6,190 nt of DNA from NCBI GenBank assembly GCA_007126175.1, contig SLBU01000044.1, forward strand, positions 1 through 6,190, written 5' to 3'. Positions within the stretch are counted from its first letter, which is position 1. Each line of letters starts with the position of its first letter. Source of the stretch: Kiritimatiellia bacterium (GTDB lineage: Bacteria > Verrucomicrobiota > Kiritimatiellia > UBA8416). A program made the translations under genes and the position numbers. The notes under the pieces were generated by a model. The model saw only the letters and a program-made list of their open reading frames with translations. It was not told the DNA's origin and did no database searches. Below are positions 1-6,190 of this stretch, piece after piece.

Positions 1-257
1 CCGCCCCGCCCCGTGTAGACGCAGCGCCCCCGCCGACAAAACCAACCCCTCCGCCCGCCCCCATCGTCTGGCCGGAGGTGCAGGTCTCTGGTGTCATCGG
101 GGCCGGCAACGGCGGTTCGGCAATCATCAACGGAAAGGTCGTGGGGCTCAACGAAAGCATCGAGAATCTCACCGTGCGCGAATTCGGCCGCGGTTTCGTC
201 GTCCTGGAGTACCAGGGGGAAACCCGACGCTTCTCGGTAGGGCGCCCCATCCGGTAA
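1..257 (+). CDS. C-terminal part of a GspB/GspC-like periplasmic protein (5' truncated by window edge)
   Basis: An open frame enters from the left edge (first full codon at position 3) and stops at TAA 255-257, giving 84 residues. The first ~20 residues are a proline/alanine-rich linker (APPRVDAAPPPTKPTPPPAP). A compact domain of ~60 residues follows, beginning IVWPEVQVSGVIG, continuing with SAIINGKVVGLNESIENL and ending FVVLEYQGETRRFSVG. A Trp-Pro opening, a central A(I/L)ING core, a short 'position/effect' segment and a closing VxLxYxG strand are the pattern I know from the C-terminal domain of type II secretion GspB, and from the related GspC/PilP homology domains. In those families a membrane anchor and Pro-rich linker place this domain in the periplasm. 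The anchor would lie outside this window. The domain match is from memory of the family pattern. The secretion role is inferred, and a stand-alone protein with the same fold is possible. The CDF gene starts 6 bases downstream, so the two are probably co-transcribed. Confidence 0.6.
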   Translation, partial: APPRVDAAPPPTKPTPPPAPIVWPEVQVSGVIGAGNGGSAIINGKVVGLNESIENLTVREFGRGFVVLEYQGETRRFSVGRPIR

Positions 258-263
258 AAACAC

Positions 264-1169
264 ATGTATCCCCCCGCAAACAGCTCTCACGTTTACACGC
301 GCGCATCGGCAGGTGTGGCCCGCACAACGCGCTGGACGCTCATGCTGAACATCGTGCTCAGTGCCGGCAAATTGTTGCTGGGGCTGCTCGGCCAGAGCCA
401 GACACTGGTGGCCGATGCGGTGCACAGCATTTCGGATTGCATTTCGGATGTTGGCATTCTGGTTGGGGTGCGCTACTGGAGTGCCCCCGCCGACGAACGC
501 CATCCCTATGGGCACTGGCGCATGGAAGCTCTCGTGACGATTGCGATGGGCCTATCGCTGGTGGCCGTGGCGGGCGGATTGGTGTTGCGCGCCTGGCAGG
601 CCATGCACGCAGGGAACGGAACCACACCTGCCTGGTATACCCTGGTGGCCGCAATCCTCACCGTTGTCACCAAAGAGGCCATGTTCCAATGGACGAGCCA
701 CAGTGCACGCAAATACCACTCGCGCGCGCTCTCGGCCAATGCCTGGCATCAACGCTCGGATGCTCTTAGTTCCCTACCCGCGGCCGCGGCCATTGCCGCG
801 GCCATGATCTTCCCCGAACTGCGCTTCATCGATCCCGCCGGGGCCGTGATCGTTTCAGCACTCATTCTCTTTGCCGCCACCCGCATTATTCTCGGCGCCG
901 TGGCAGAACTGATGGACGAAAGCCTTCCTGCCCACAAACGCGCGGACATCGCAACGGCCGTTTGCGCCGTCCCAGGTGTTACCGATACCCACAAAGTACG
1001 CAGCCGGCGCAATGGCCCCGGCTTCTTCCTCGATTTGCATGTGCTCGTACCCGGCAATCTTACCGTCCGCGAAAGCCACGATATCGCCGATACCGTCCGA
1101 CAGACCCTCGTGCAGGGAAATTTCGAGATTCTCGACGCCGTGGTTCACATTGAACCCGACGATAGCTAA
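264..1169 (+). CDS. Cation diffusion facilitator (CDF) family metal efflux transporter
   Basis: This 301-residue protein has full family length (E. coli FieF/YiiP is 300). It should exchange cytoplasmic divalent metal for protons across the inner membrane. Six membrane segments are visible at about residues 25-45, 48-70, 90-112, 122-142, 155-180 and 187-210. Aligned by eye to YiiP, the transport site is H54 and D58 (in ADAVHSISD) plus H162 and D166 (in WHQRSD). The second site is D77, H80 and H84 in DERHPYGH. The cytoplasmic C-terminal domain (~215-298) keeps H243, H259, H272, H295 and E297 at the YiiP metal-binding positions and ends in the typical HIEP. The H-D/H-D site resembles zinc-type CDF proteins rather than the D-D/H-D site of FieF, so zinc is the likeliest substrate, but this is inference. 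The conserved R20/N29/K36 region before and within TM1 supports the ATG at 264 over the ATG at residue 27. No clear Shine-Dalgarno is seen, so translation may be coupled to the gene ending at 257. Confidence 0.93.
   Translation: MYPPANSSHVYTRASAGVARTTRWTLMLNIVLSAGKLLLGLLGQSQTLVADAVHSISDCISDVGILVGVRYWSAPADERHPYGHWRMEALVTIAMGLSLVAVAGGLVLRAWQAMHAGNGTTPAWYTLVAAILTVVTKEAMFQWTSHSARKYHSRALSANAWHQRSDALSSLPAAAAIAAAMIFPELRFIDPAGAVIVSALILFAATRIILGAVAELMDESLPAHKRADIATAVCAVPGVTDTHKVRSRRNGPGFFLDLHVLVPGNLTVRESHDIADTVRQTLVQGNFEILDAVVHIEPDDS
782..803. repeat. Perfect 9-bp inverted repeat inside the CDF gene
   Basis: GGCCGCGGC (782-790) and GCCGCGGCC (795-803) are exact reverse complements separated by the 4-base loop CATT. 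The repeat lies in codons for an alanine-rich stretch (PAAAAIAAAM, residues 172-181) at the end of TM5 and in the loop before TM6. GCC and GCG alanine codons easily make such a palindrome, so it is probably a by-product of coding. A very stable mRNA hairpin would still form here. No T-run follows, so it is not an intrinsic terminator. Confidence 0.6.
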
Positions 1170-1179
1170 ACCACGCCAA

Positions 1180-1761
1180 TCAGAAGCGCGAGCGATCGAG
1201 ATTACGGCGGTACGAGCCAAAGCGTTCGGCATCCGCCAGTAAGGCGCGATACGCGGCGGAGCCCCGTACGAGCTCGTACAGTTGCCGATTGGAGACCCCA
1301 TGCATTTCCATGGCTTGCACAATCGTTCCGGGATCCTCCACCATCAGAACCCAGACGGTCGATAGCCCCTCATCGATCTGGCTTTTCTCCACAACAGGGC
1401 GAGCCCCCCCCACAATCAAGTCCCGGAGATACCGCGATACCCCCGCAAACCAGTCTTCAATGAATTCCGGATCGGATGCCCCCGCCGTGTCCAGATATTG
1501 CGCCTGCAGCTTCGCGACCCGCTCCTGTACGGCATCCGCCAATGCCTGGCGGGCACGGCGAATCGCCTTATCCTGTGCCAAAGGCAGCGTTAACGAAGAA
1601 CCCATCCCCACGGCCACAAAGCCTCCCGCCTGCTGGGCAACTTCGGCCTGCCGATCAACCGCCTCCTGCGGCGAAACCTCAAGCACCTCAACCGTCTTGG
1701 GCGTTGTGGCGCAACCAGCCAACAATACCCCCGCAACCAGCAAAACTCTGCCATATTGCAT
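1180..1761 (-). CDS. LPP20-like outer-membrane lipoprotein of unknown function
   Basis: This 193-residue protein starts with a lipoprotein signal peptide: a short basic N-terminus (R5), a hydrophobic stretch VLLVAGVLLAG, and a lipobox LAGC with the acylated cysteine at C17. Residue +2 is alanine, which in Gram-negatives favours sorting to the outer membrane. After a short polar linker, residues 46-90 contain GGFVAVGMGSSLTLPLAQDK followed by a helix rich in A/R (AIRRARQALADAVQERVAKL). This 'G-x-G, then A-x-x-x-A-R-x-x-L-A' pattern is typical of LPP20-type lipoproteins. The later GARPVVEKSQIDEGLSTVWV segment followed by LMVEDP (~121-147) fits the closing strands of the same fold. The biochemical role of that family is unsettled, so I give no function. 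The start at 1761 is firm because a perfect AGGAGG lies 5 bases upstream. The gene follows carA by 76 bases on the same strand and converges on the CDF gene with a 10-base gap. Confidence 0.8.
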   Translation of the reverse strand: MQYGRVLLVAGVLLAGCATTPKTVEVLEVSPQEAVDRQAEVAQQAGGFVAVGMGSSLTLPLAQDKAIRRARQALADAVQERVAKLQAQYLDTAGASDPEFIEDWFAGVSRYLRDLIVGGARPVVEKSQIDEGLSTVWVLMVEDPGTIVQAMEMHGVSNRQLYELVRGSAAYRALLADAERFGSYRRNLDRSRF

Positions 1762-1766
1762 CTGCG

Positions 1767-1772
1767 CCTCCT
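1767..1772 (-). promoter_or_regulatory. Ribosome binding site of the lipoprotein gene
   Basis: CCTCCT on the plus strand reads AGGAGG on the minus strand, 5 bases before the ATG at 1761. It is a full consensus Shine-Dalgarno and fixes this start. Confidence 0.85.
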
Positions 1773-1837
1773 ATGCTTCCTTCTGTCTTGTTTTTTTGAA
1801 CGTATTACACCGCAGCCCGCGAATCAAGACGCAATCG
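1773..1837 (-). other. Intergenic leader between carA and the lipoprotein gene
   Basis: Reading on the minus strand, this spacer starts after the carA TAA (1838-1840), passes through a short GC-rich piece, and then contains a run of seven A (plus-strand T-run at 1791-1797) before the AGGAGG. I see no stem followed by a T-run in the minus-strand direction, so there is no recognisable intrinsic terminator for carA. I also see no convincing promoter: a TTGATT-like hexamer (1818-1823) has no good -10 at proper spacing. Read-through from carA or a weak unrecognised promoter are both possible. Confidence 0.4.
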
Positions 1838-2992
1838 TTACGCCATTCGGTGCAGCATGCTTTCACGGAACAGGTTGAACAGATAGAACGGATCGTGTGG
1901 GCCAGGCCCTGCCTCGGGGTGATACTGCACCGAAAAAGCAGGTACCGTTCGACTGCGCAGTCCCTCCACACTCTGATCATTCAAATTGATATGCGTGACC
2001 GCAACATCGCTGCCGAGGCTATCACCATCAATCGCAAAGTTATGATTTTGCGATGTCACTTCCACGGCACGCGTATCCAGCCGCATGACGGGGTGATTGA
2101 TACCATGATGCCCGAATTTCATGCGGTAGGTCTTGCAGCCAAGGGCAATTCCCAACAACTGGTGCCCAAGACAGATTCCCATCAGCGGTACCCGCCCGAG
2201 CAATGCCTGGATATTGTTGGCAGCATAATCCACAGCGGCCGGGTCAGCCGGACCATTCGAAAGAAATACCCCATCGGGCCGCAACCCCAGTACATCCTCC
2301 GCAGACGTTTTGGCCGGCACAACCGTCACCTGCATGCCACATTGGCGTAAACCACGCAGGATATTCCACTTGATCCCAAAATCGTAAGCCACGACGTTCA
2401 GATCGCATGCTGGCAACGCCGCAGGCATCCCCCAGGAACTGCTCAAGCTGCCGTCGGGATCCCAAGCATAAGACGCCGTGCAGGTGACCCGGGACGCGTA
2501 ATCCTGCCCATCCAAGCCTTCCCATTCGCGCGCTTTTGCCACGGCGGCATCCACATCCACGCTGCCACAGACCGACAAATAGCCCTTCTGCGTGCCCCCA
2601 TCACGCAGGTGACGCGTCAAGGCCCGCGTGTCGATGCCCGCAACAGCCGGTATCCCCTTTTCTCGCAACATGGCTGCCAGACCGCTTTCGCTGCGCCAGT
2701 TACTGGCATCGTGTAACTCGTGGATCACAAAACCATGCAAGAATAAATCGCGCGACTCCATATCCGCGGCATTCATTCCCGTATTGCCAATCTGCGGATA
2801 GGTCATGGTAACAAATTGCCCGGCATACGAAGGATCCGACAGAATTTCCTGATACCCACTCATCCCCGTATTGAAAACAACCTCACCCACCTGATCGCGT
2901 GCCGCCCCCACTGAGATGCCCCGGTAAATTGTGCCATCGGCCAATGCCAGAAATGCGCGTTTTTCCCGTAATGTCTTCCAATCCCTGCTCAT
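1838..2992 (-). CDS. carA: Carbamoyl phosphate synthetase small subunit (glutamine amidotransferase)
   Basis: CarA hydrolyses glutamine and passes ammonia to CarB for carbamoyl phosphate synthesis in the cytoplasm. From the start chosen here the protein has 384 residues, close to E. coli CarA (382). Residues ~10-150 form the CarA-specific N-terminal domain ([49 protein letters not shown]). The C-terminal half is a class I glutamine amidotransferase domain with [19 protein letters not shown], the nucleophile elbow [10 protein letters not shown] (Cys274), [10 protein letters not shown], and the His358/Glu360 pair in [13 protein letters not shown]. The Cys-His-Glu triad is therefore intact. The frame is open further upstream to an ATG at 3064, but that would add 24 non-conserved residues and overlap carB by 76 bases. 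The ATG at 2992 has a Shine-Dalgarno (GAGGTG) 5 bases upstream and overlaps the carB stop as ATGA, so it is preferred. This predicts translational coupling to carB. Confidence 0.97.
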   Translation of the reverse strand: MSRDWKTLREKRAFLALADGTIYRGISVGAARDQVGEVVFNTGMSGYQEILSDPSYAGQFVTMTYPQIGNTGMNAADMESRDLFLHGFVIHELHDASNWRSESGLAAMLREKGIPAVAGIDTRALTRHLRDGGTQKGYLSVCGSVDVDAAVAKAREWEGLDGQDYASRVTCTASYAWDPDGSLSSSWGMPAALPACDLNVVAYDFGIKWNILRGLRQCGMQVTVVPAKTSAEDVLGLRPDGVFLSNGPADPAAVDYAANNIQALLGRVPLMGICLGHQLLGIALGCKTYRMKFGHHGINHPVMRLDTRAVEVTSQNHNFAIDGDSLGSDVAVTHINLNDQSVEGLRSRTVPAFSVQYHPEAGPGPHDPFYLFNLFRESMLHRMA

Positions 2993-5900
2993 ACCTGCAC
3001 CTCGCTCTGCTTTTGCGGAAGTTTCACGCGCGGCAATCCCCGATGATATTCCTGTAAACTGCACACATCAATGCCCCGGTTCTGTTGTAATGCCTCCAAA
3101 CCATTGACCGCCGCGCGCAATCCATCCACGGTCGTCGTGATCGGGATTCCCCGGATCACCGCATGCGAGCGCATCCGAATCTCATCCATGCGCGGCACCG
3201 GACCACTCGAAGGCGTGTTGATAATCCACCCCACGGCCTTCTCTTCCACGAGATCAATCACATTCGGTCGCCCATCCGAAATCCGGAACAACGCTTGCGA
3301 GGCAATGCCCTTCTCGCGCAAAGCGGTGCTGGTGCCCAATGTGGCATAAATCGTGTAGCCAAGTTTCTCCAGGCGCGGCCCTAACTCCTCCAGTGCCGGT
3401 TTGTCGTGGTCGCGCACACTCACAAAAATCGCGCCGCCTTCCGGCAAGCGGTTCCCGGCCGCCATCTGGCTTTTGAGAAAGGCCATTCCATTGGTCCGGT
3501 CCATGCCCATTACCTCGCCGGTGGATTTCATCTCCGGCGTCAGAATCACATCAATCCCCGGGAAGCGCACAAACGGGAATACCGCCTCCTTTACAGAATA
3601 GTGCTTCGGTACCACTTCTTGCGTGAACCCTAGATCCCGCAATTTGTAGCCTGCCATCACCAGCGCCGCCAGCTTGGCCAACGGCACCCCAATCGCCTTA
3701 CTCACAAACGGAACCGTCCGAGAGGCCCGTGGATTGACCTCCAACACATAGACCGTACCCTCATGGACGGCATATTGCACATTCATCAAACCACACACGT
3801 GCAAGGCCTTGGCAAAGGCAAAGGTGTGCTGCCGAATCGTCTCCTTGACCGCATCCGAGAGGCTCGGGGAAGGAATCGTACAGGCACTATCGCCCGAATG
3901 AATGCCTGCCAATTCGACGTGCTCCATAATCGCACCGAGCACCGAAGTTTCGCCATCGCTGATGCAATCCACATCCACCTCAACCGCATCCTCCAAATAA
4001 CGATCAATCAACACGGGGCGATCTTCCGAAACCTCCACCGCCTCGGTCATATAGCGGCGCAGCATCTCATCGTTATACACGATCACCATCGCACGACCGC
4101 CAAGCACAAAGGAAGGACGCATCAGCACCGGATAGCCTATTTCGCCCGCTACCGCCTCGGCCTCAGCCACACTCGTCGCCAAACCATTTTTTGGCTGGGC
4201 AATCCCCAGGCGATTCGCCAGTTCCTGGAAATACTTCCGATCCTCGGCCGCCTCGATATCAGCCGGGCGCGTGCCGATAATCTTTACGCCATTCTGCTCC
4301 AGCGATGCTGCCAAATTCAGCGGCGTCTGGCCCCCGAACTGGACAATCGCACCAGAGCATCCCTCGTGCCGGTAAATATGCAACACATCCTCAAGCGTCA
4401 AGGGCTCAAAATACAGACGATCGCTGGTATCGTAGTCCGTACTCACCGTTTCCGGGTTGCTGTTGACCATGACGGTTTCATACCCGGCGTCCCGCAAGGC
4501 AAAAGAGGCGTGCACACAACAATAATCAAACTCAATCCCCTGCCCGATGCGATTGGGCCCCCCGCCCAGAATCATAATCTTCTCACGTTGCGAAGGCGGA
4601 GCCTCACCACCCTGCCCATACGTCGAATAGAAATACGGCGTGTACGCCACAAACTCCGCCGCACAGGTGTCAACCAAACCATACATCGGCTGCAAATCAA
4701 TCTCTTCACGCGCCGCACGAACCACATCCTCGGTGGTCTTCAGCAAGTACGCAATCTGGCGATCCGAATAGCCAAACTCTTTGATCTGCCTGAAAAATGC
4801 CACATCCTGCTGTAAATGCATCACACTGCCGGCACTACGAATCTCATCTTCATACTGCGCCAACTCTTCGAACTGGCGCAGGAACCAACGATCGATCCGC
4901 GTGAGATCAAAGACCCGCTCCACCGTCCAGCCGCGCCGGAAAGCCGCCCGCACCGCAAAAACCCGACCCGCATTGGGACGGCGAAGTAACTCCGCAAGCC
5001 TTTCGTCGTTATGCGATTCCCAGCCTCCATCCTTCCCATCGGCCCCGAACCCGTAGCGACCCGTCTCGAGCGAACGCATCGCCTTCTGGAACGATTGCTT
5101 GAACGTACGGCCAATACTCATGGCCTCCCCCACCGACTTCATCTGCGTCCCCAAGGTATCATCTGCCGCCGTAAACTTTTCAAACGCAAAGCGCGGCACC
5201 TTGGTTACCACATAGTCCAGCGTAGGCTCGAAACAGGCCGGGGTTTCACGCGTGATGTCGTTCTGAATCTCGTCCAGCGTATAGCCCACCGCCAACTTGG
5301 CGGCAATCTTGGCAATCGGGAACCCCGTCGCCTTGGAAGCCAGCGCTGAGCTCCGCGACACCCGTGGGTTCATCTCGATCACCACCATCCGGCCATTCTC
5401 CGGATGAATTGCAAACTGCACGTTCGATCCGCCGGTCTCCACCCCAATCTCGCGCATCACCGCAAACGAGGCATCGCGCATCCGCTGATACTCGCGATCC
5501 GTCAGCGTCTGAATAGGCGCCACCGTAATACTATCGCCCGTGTGCACGCCCATCGGATCGAGATTCTCGATCGAACAGATAATCACGCAGTTGTCCTTGC
5601 GGTCGCGCATCACCTCCATCTCGAATTCCTTCCAGCCCTGGATCGACTCCTCGATCAATACCTCGGAAGTGGGGCTATAGAACAGACCGCGCCGTACAAT
5701 CTCCCGGAACTCCTCGTCGTTGTAGGCGATCCCGCCACCCGTTCCCCCCAGCGTAAAGCCCGGACGAATCACCAGCGGAAACGCCCCCAGCTCATCGCGC
5801 GCCGCCAAGGCTTGCTCCATGTTGTGCGCCGACCTGCTGCGCGGCAGATCCAAGCCAATTTTTCCCATCGCCTCTTTAAAGGCGTTACGATCCTCTGCCT

Positions 5901-6190
5901 TATGAATGACCTCTGCCCGGGCCCCCAGCATCTCTACGCCGTGCCGTTCCAGCACGCCAGCCGCCGCCAGATTCATGGCCAGATTCAACGCCGTTTGCCC
6001 GCCCAAAGTCGGCAACAAGGCATCCGGACGCTCGCGCCGGATAATCTCGGTCAACACATCCACATCCAGCGGTTCCAGGTAGGTCCGGTCGGCAAATTCG
6101 GGATCGGTCATGATCGTGGCCGGGTTGCTGTTCACCAGCACCACTTCATACCCTTCCTCACGCAAGGACTTGCAAGCCTGCACGCCCGAA
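2989..6190 (-). CDS. carB: Carbamoyl phosphate synthetase large subunit (5' end beyond the window)
   Basis: CarB makes carbamoyl phosphate from bicarbonate, two ATP and ammonia supplied by CarA. The frame stays open to the right edge. The first visible residues, [14 protein letters not shown], align with residues ~29-42 of E. coli CarB (1073 aa), so only about 28 residues are missing. GTG at 6181-6183 is therefore an internal valine codon, not the start. Counting that valine as 1: residues ~1-375 form the carboxyphosphate ATP-grasp half ([64 protein letters not shown]). Residues ~376-525 are the oligomerisation domain ([11 protein letters not shown]). Residues ~535-905 are the carbamoyl-phosphate ATP-grasp half ([59 protein letters not shown]). 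Residues ~915-1064 are the MGS-like allosteric domain. Both catalytic halves look intact, with no frameshift. The stop codon overlaps the carA start by 4 bases. Confidence 0.97.
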   Translation of the reverse strand, partial: SGVQACKSLREEGYEVVLVNSNPATIMTDPEFADRTYLEPLDVDVLTEIIRRERPDALLPTLGGQTALNLAMNLAAAGVLERHGVEMLGARAEVIHKAEDRNAFKEAMGKIGLDLPRSRSAHNMEQALAARDELGAFPLVIRPGFTLGGTGGGIAYNDEEFREIVRRGLFYSPTSEVLIEESIQGWKEFEMEVMRDRKDNCVIICSIENLDPMGVHTGDSITVAPIQTLTDREYQRMRDASFAVMREIGVETGGSNVQFAIHPENGRMVVIEMNPRVSRSSALASKATGFPIAKIAAKLAVGYTLDEIQNDITRETPACFEPTLDYVVTKVPRFAFEKFTAADDTLGTQMKSVGEAMSIGRTFKQSFQKAMRSLETGRYGFGADGKDGGWESHNDERLAELLRRPNAGRVFAVRAAFRRGWTVERVFDLTRIDRWFLRQFEELAQYEDEIRSAGSVMHLQQDVAFFRQIKEFGYSDRQIAYLLKTTEDVVRAAREEIDLQPMYGLVDTCAAEFVAYTPYFYSTYGQGGEAPPSQREKIMILGGGPNRIGQGIEFDYCCVHASFALRDAGYETVMVNSNPETVSTDYDTSDRLYFEPLTLEDVLHIYRHEGCSGAIVQFGGQTPLNLAASLEQNGVKIIGTRPADIEAAEDRKYFQELANRLGIAQPKNGLATSVAEAEAVAGEIGYPVLMRPSFVLGGRAMVIVYNDEMLRRYMTEAVEVSEDRPVLIDRYLEDAVEVDVDCISDGETSVLGAIMEHVELAGIHSGDSACTIPSPSLSDAVKETIRQHTFAFAKALHVCGLMNVQYAVHEGTVYVLEVNPRASRTVPFVSKAIGVPLAKLAALVMAGYKLRDLGFTQEVVPKHYSVKEAVFPFVRFPGIDVILTPEMKSTGEVMGMDRTNGMAFLKSQMAAGNRLPEGGAIFVSVRDHDKPALEELGPRLEKLGYTIYATLGTSTALREKGIASQALFRISDGRPNVIDLVEEKAVGWIINTPSSGPVPRMDEIRMRSHAVIRGIPITTTVDGLRAAVNGLEALQQNRGIDVCSLQEYHRGLPRVKLPQKQSEVQV
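2998..3003 (-). promoter_or_regulatory. Ribosome binding site of carA, inside the 3' end of carB
   Basis: GAGGTG on the minus strand lies 5 bases before the ATG at 2992 and within the last codons of carB. It decides in favour of the ATGA-overlap start of carA rather than the longer reading frame beginning at 3064. Confidence 0.7.

Noticed and set aside
749..1322. Minus-strand open frames opposite the CDF gene (749-1057 and 855-1322)
   Set aside because: They are antisense to conserved CDF codons, show no ribosome site or family pattern, and the second also overlaps the lipoprotein gene in another frame.
1785..1800. T-run at 1791-1797 as an intrinsic terminator
   Set aside because: The T-run is on the plus strand, where no gene ends nearby, and no GC-rich stem precedes it. 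In the direction of carA it is an A-run.
1803..1825. Possible sigma-70 promoter for the lipoprotein gene
   Set aside because: TTGATT is present on the minus strand, but the nearest -10-like hexamer (TAATAC) is only about 14 bases away, and at 17 bases the match is poor.
1289..2350. Plus-strand 353-codon open frame
   Set aside because: It runs antisense across the lipoprotein gene, the spacer and most of carA. Its translation is low-complexity and unlike any family, while the opposite strand encodes clear conserved proteins.
2993..3064. Longer carA start at ATG 3064
   Set aside because: The extra 24 residues lie inside the carB coding end and do not resemble CarA N-termini. The start at 2992 has a Shine-Dalgarno and an ATGA overlap.
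3763..4815. Plus-strand 350-codon open frame opposite carB
   Set aside because: It lies wholly antisense to conserved carB motifs and is rich in His/Arg/Ile, as expected from the reverse complement of carB codons. No recognisable domain.
6181..6183. GTG as the carB start codon
   Set aside because: The frame continues upstream as S-G-V-Q-A-C-K, matching the SGAQACK segment about 30 residues into E. coli CarB. The true start is beyond the window.

Overview
The window looks like ordinary chromosomal DNA from a Gram-negative bacterium. It is GC-rich by eye. It carries an outer-membrane-type lipoprotein and the end of a protein resembling the periplasmic domain of type II secretion GspB/GspC proteins, and both imply a two-membrane envelope. 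I cannot fix the lineage from the sequence alone. A PVC-group (Verrucomicrobia/Kiritimatiellota-like) or deltaproteobacterial source is only a guess.

Layout: the left end (1-1169) is read on the plus strand. It holds the last 84 codons of a GspB/GspC-like protein (ends at 257) and, 6 bases later, a complete cation diffusion facilitator (CDF) metal transporter (264-1169). The rest is read on the minus strand as carB -> carA -> lipoprotein. carB (2989-6190) runs off the right edge and lacks only about 28-30 N-terminal codons. carA (1838-2992) starts inside the carB stop codon through an ATGA overlap. A small LPP20-like lipoprotein gene (1180-1761) follows after 76 bases. The two blocks converge, with only 10 bases between the CDF and lipoprotein stop codons.

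Function: CarA and CarB together form glutamine-dependent carbamoyl phosphate synthetase, which supplies carbamoyl phosphate for pyrimidine and arginine synthesis. All catalytic motifs I could check are intact. The CDF protein should export a divalent metal, most likely zinc, from the cytoplasm. The lipoprotein and the secretion-like fragment are envelope proteins with no visible link to the car genes.

No gene-free stretch exceeds 300 bases. I saw no tRNA, rRNA, CRISPR array, insertion sequence or convincing terminator. I found no evidence of an undescribed system. The most notable points are the carB-before-carA order with translational coupling and the envelope lipoprotein trailing the car genes.
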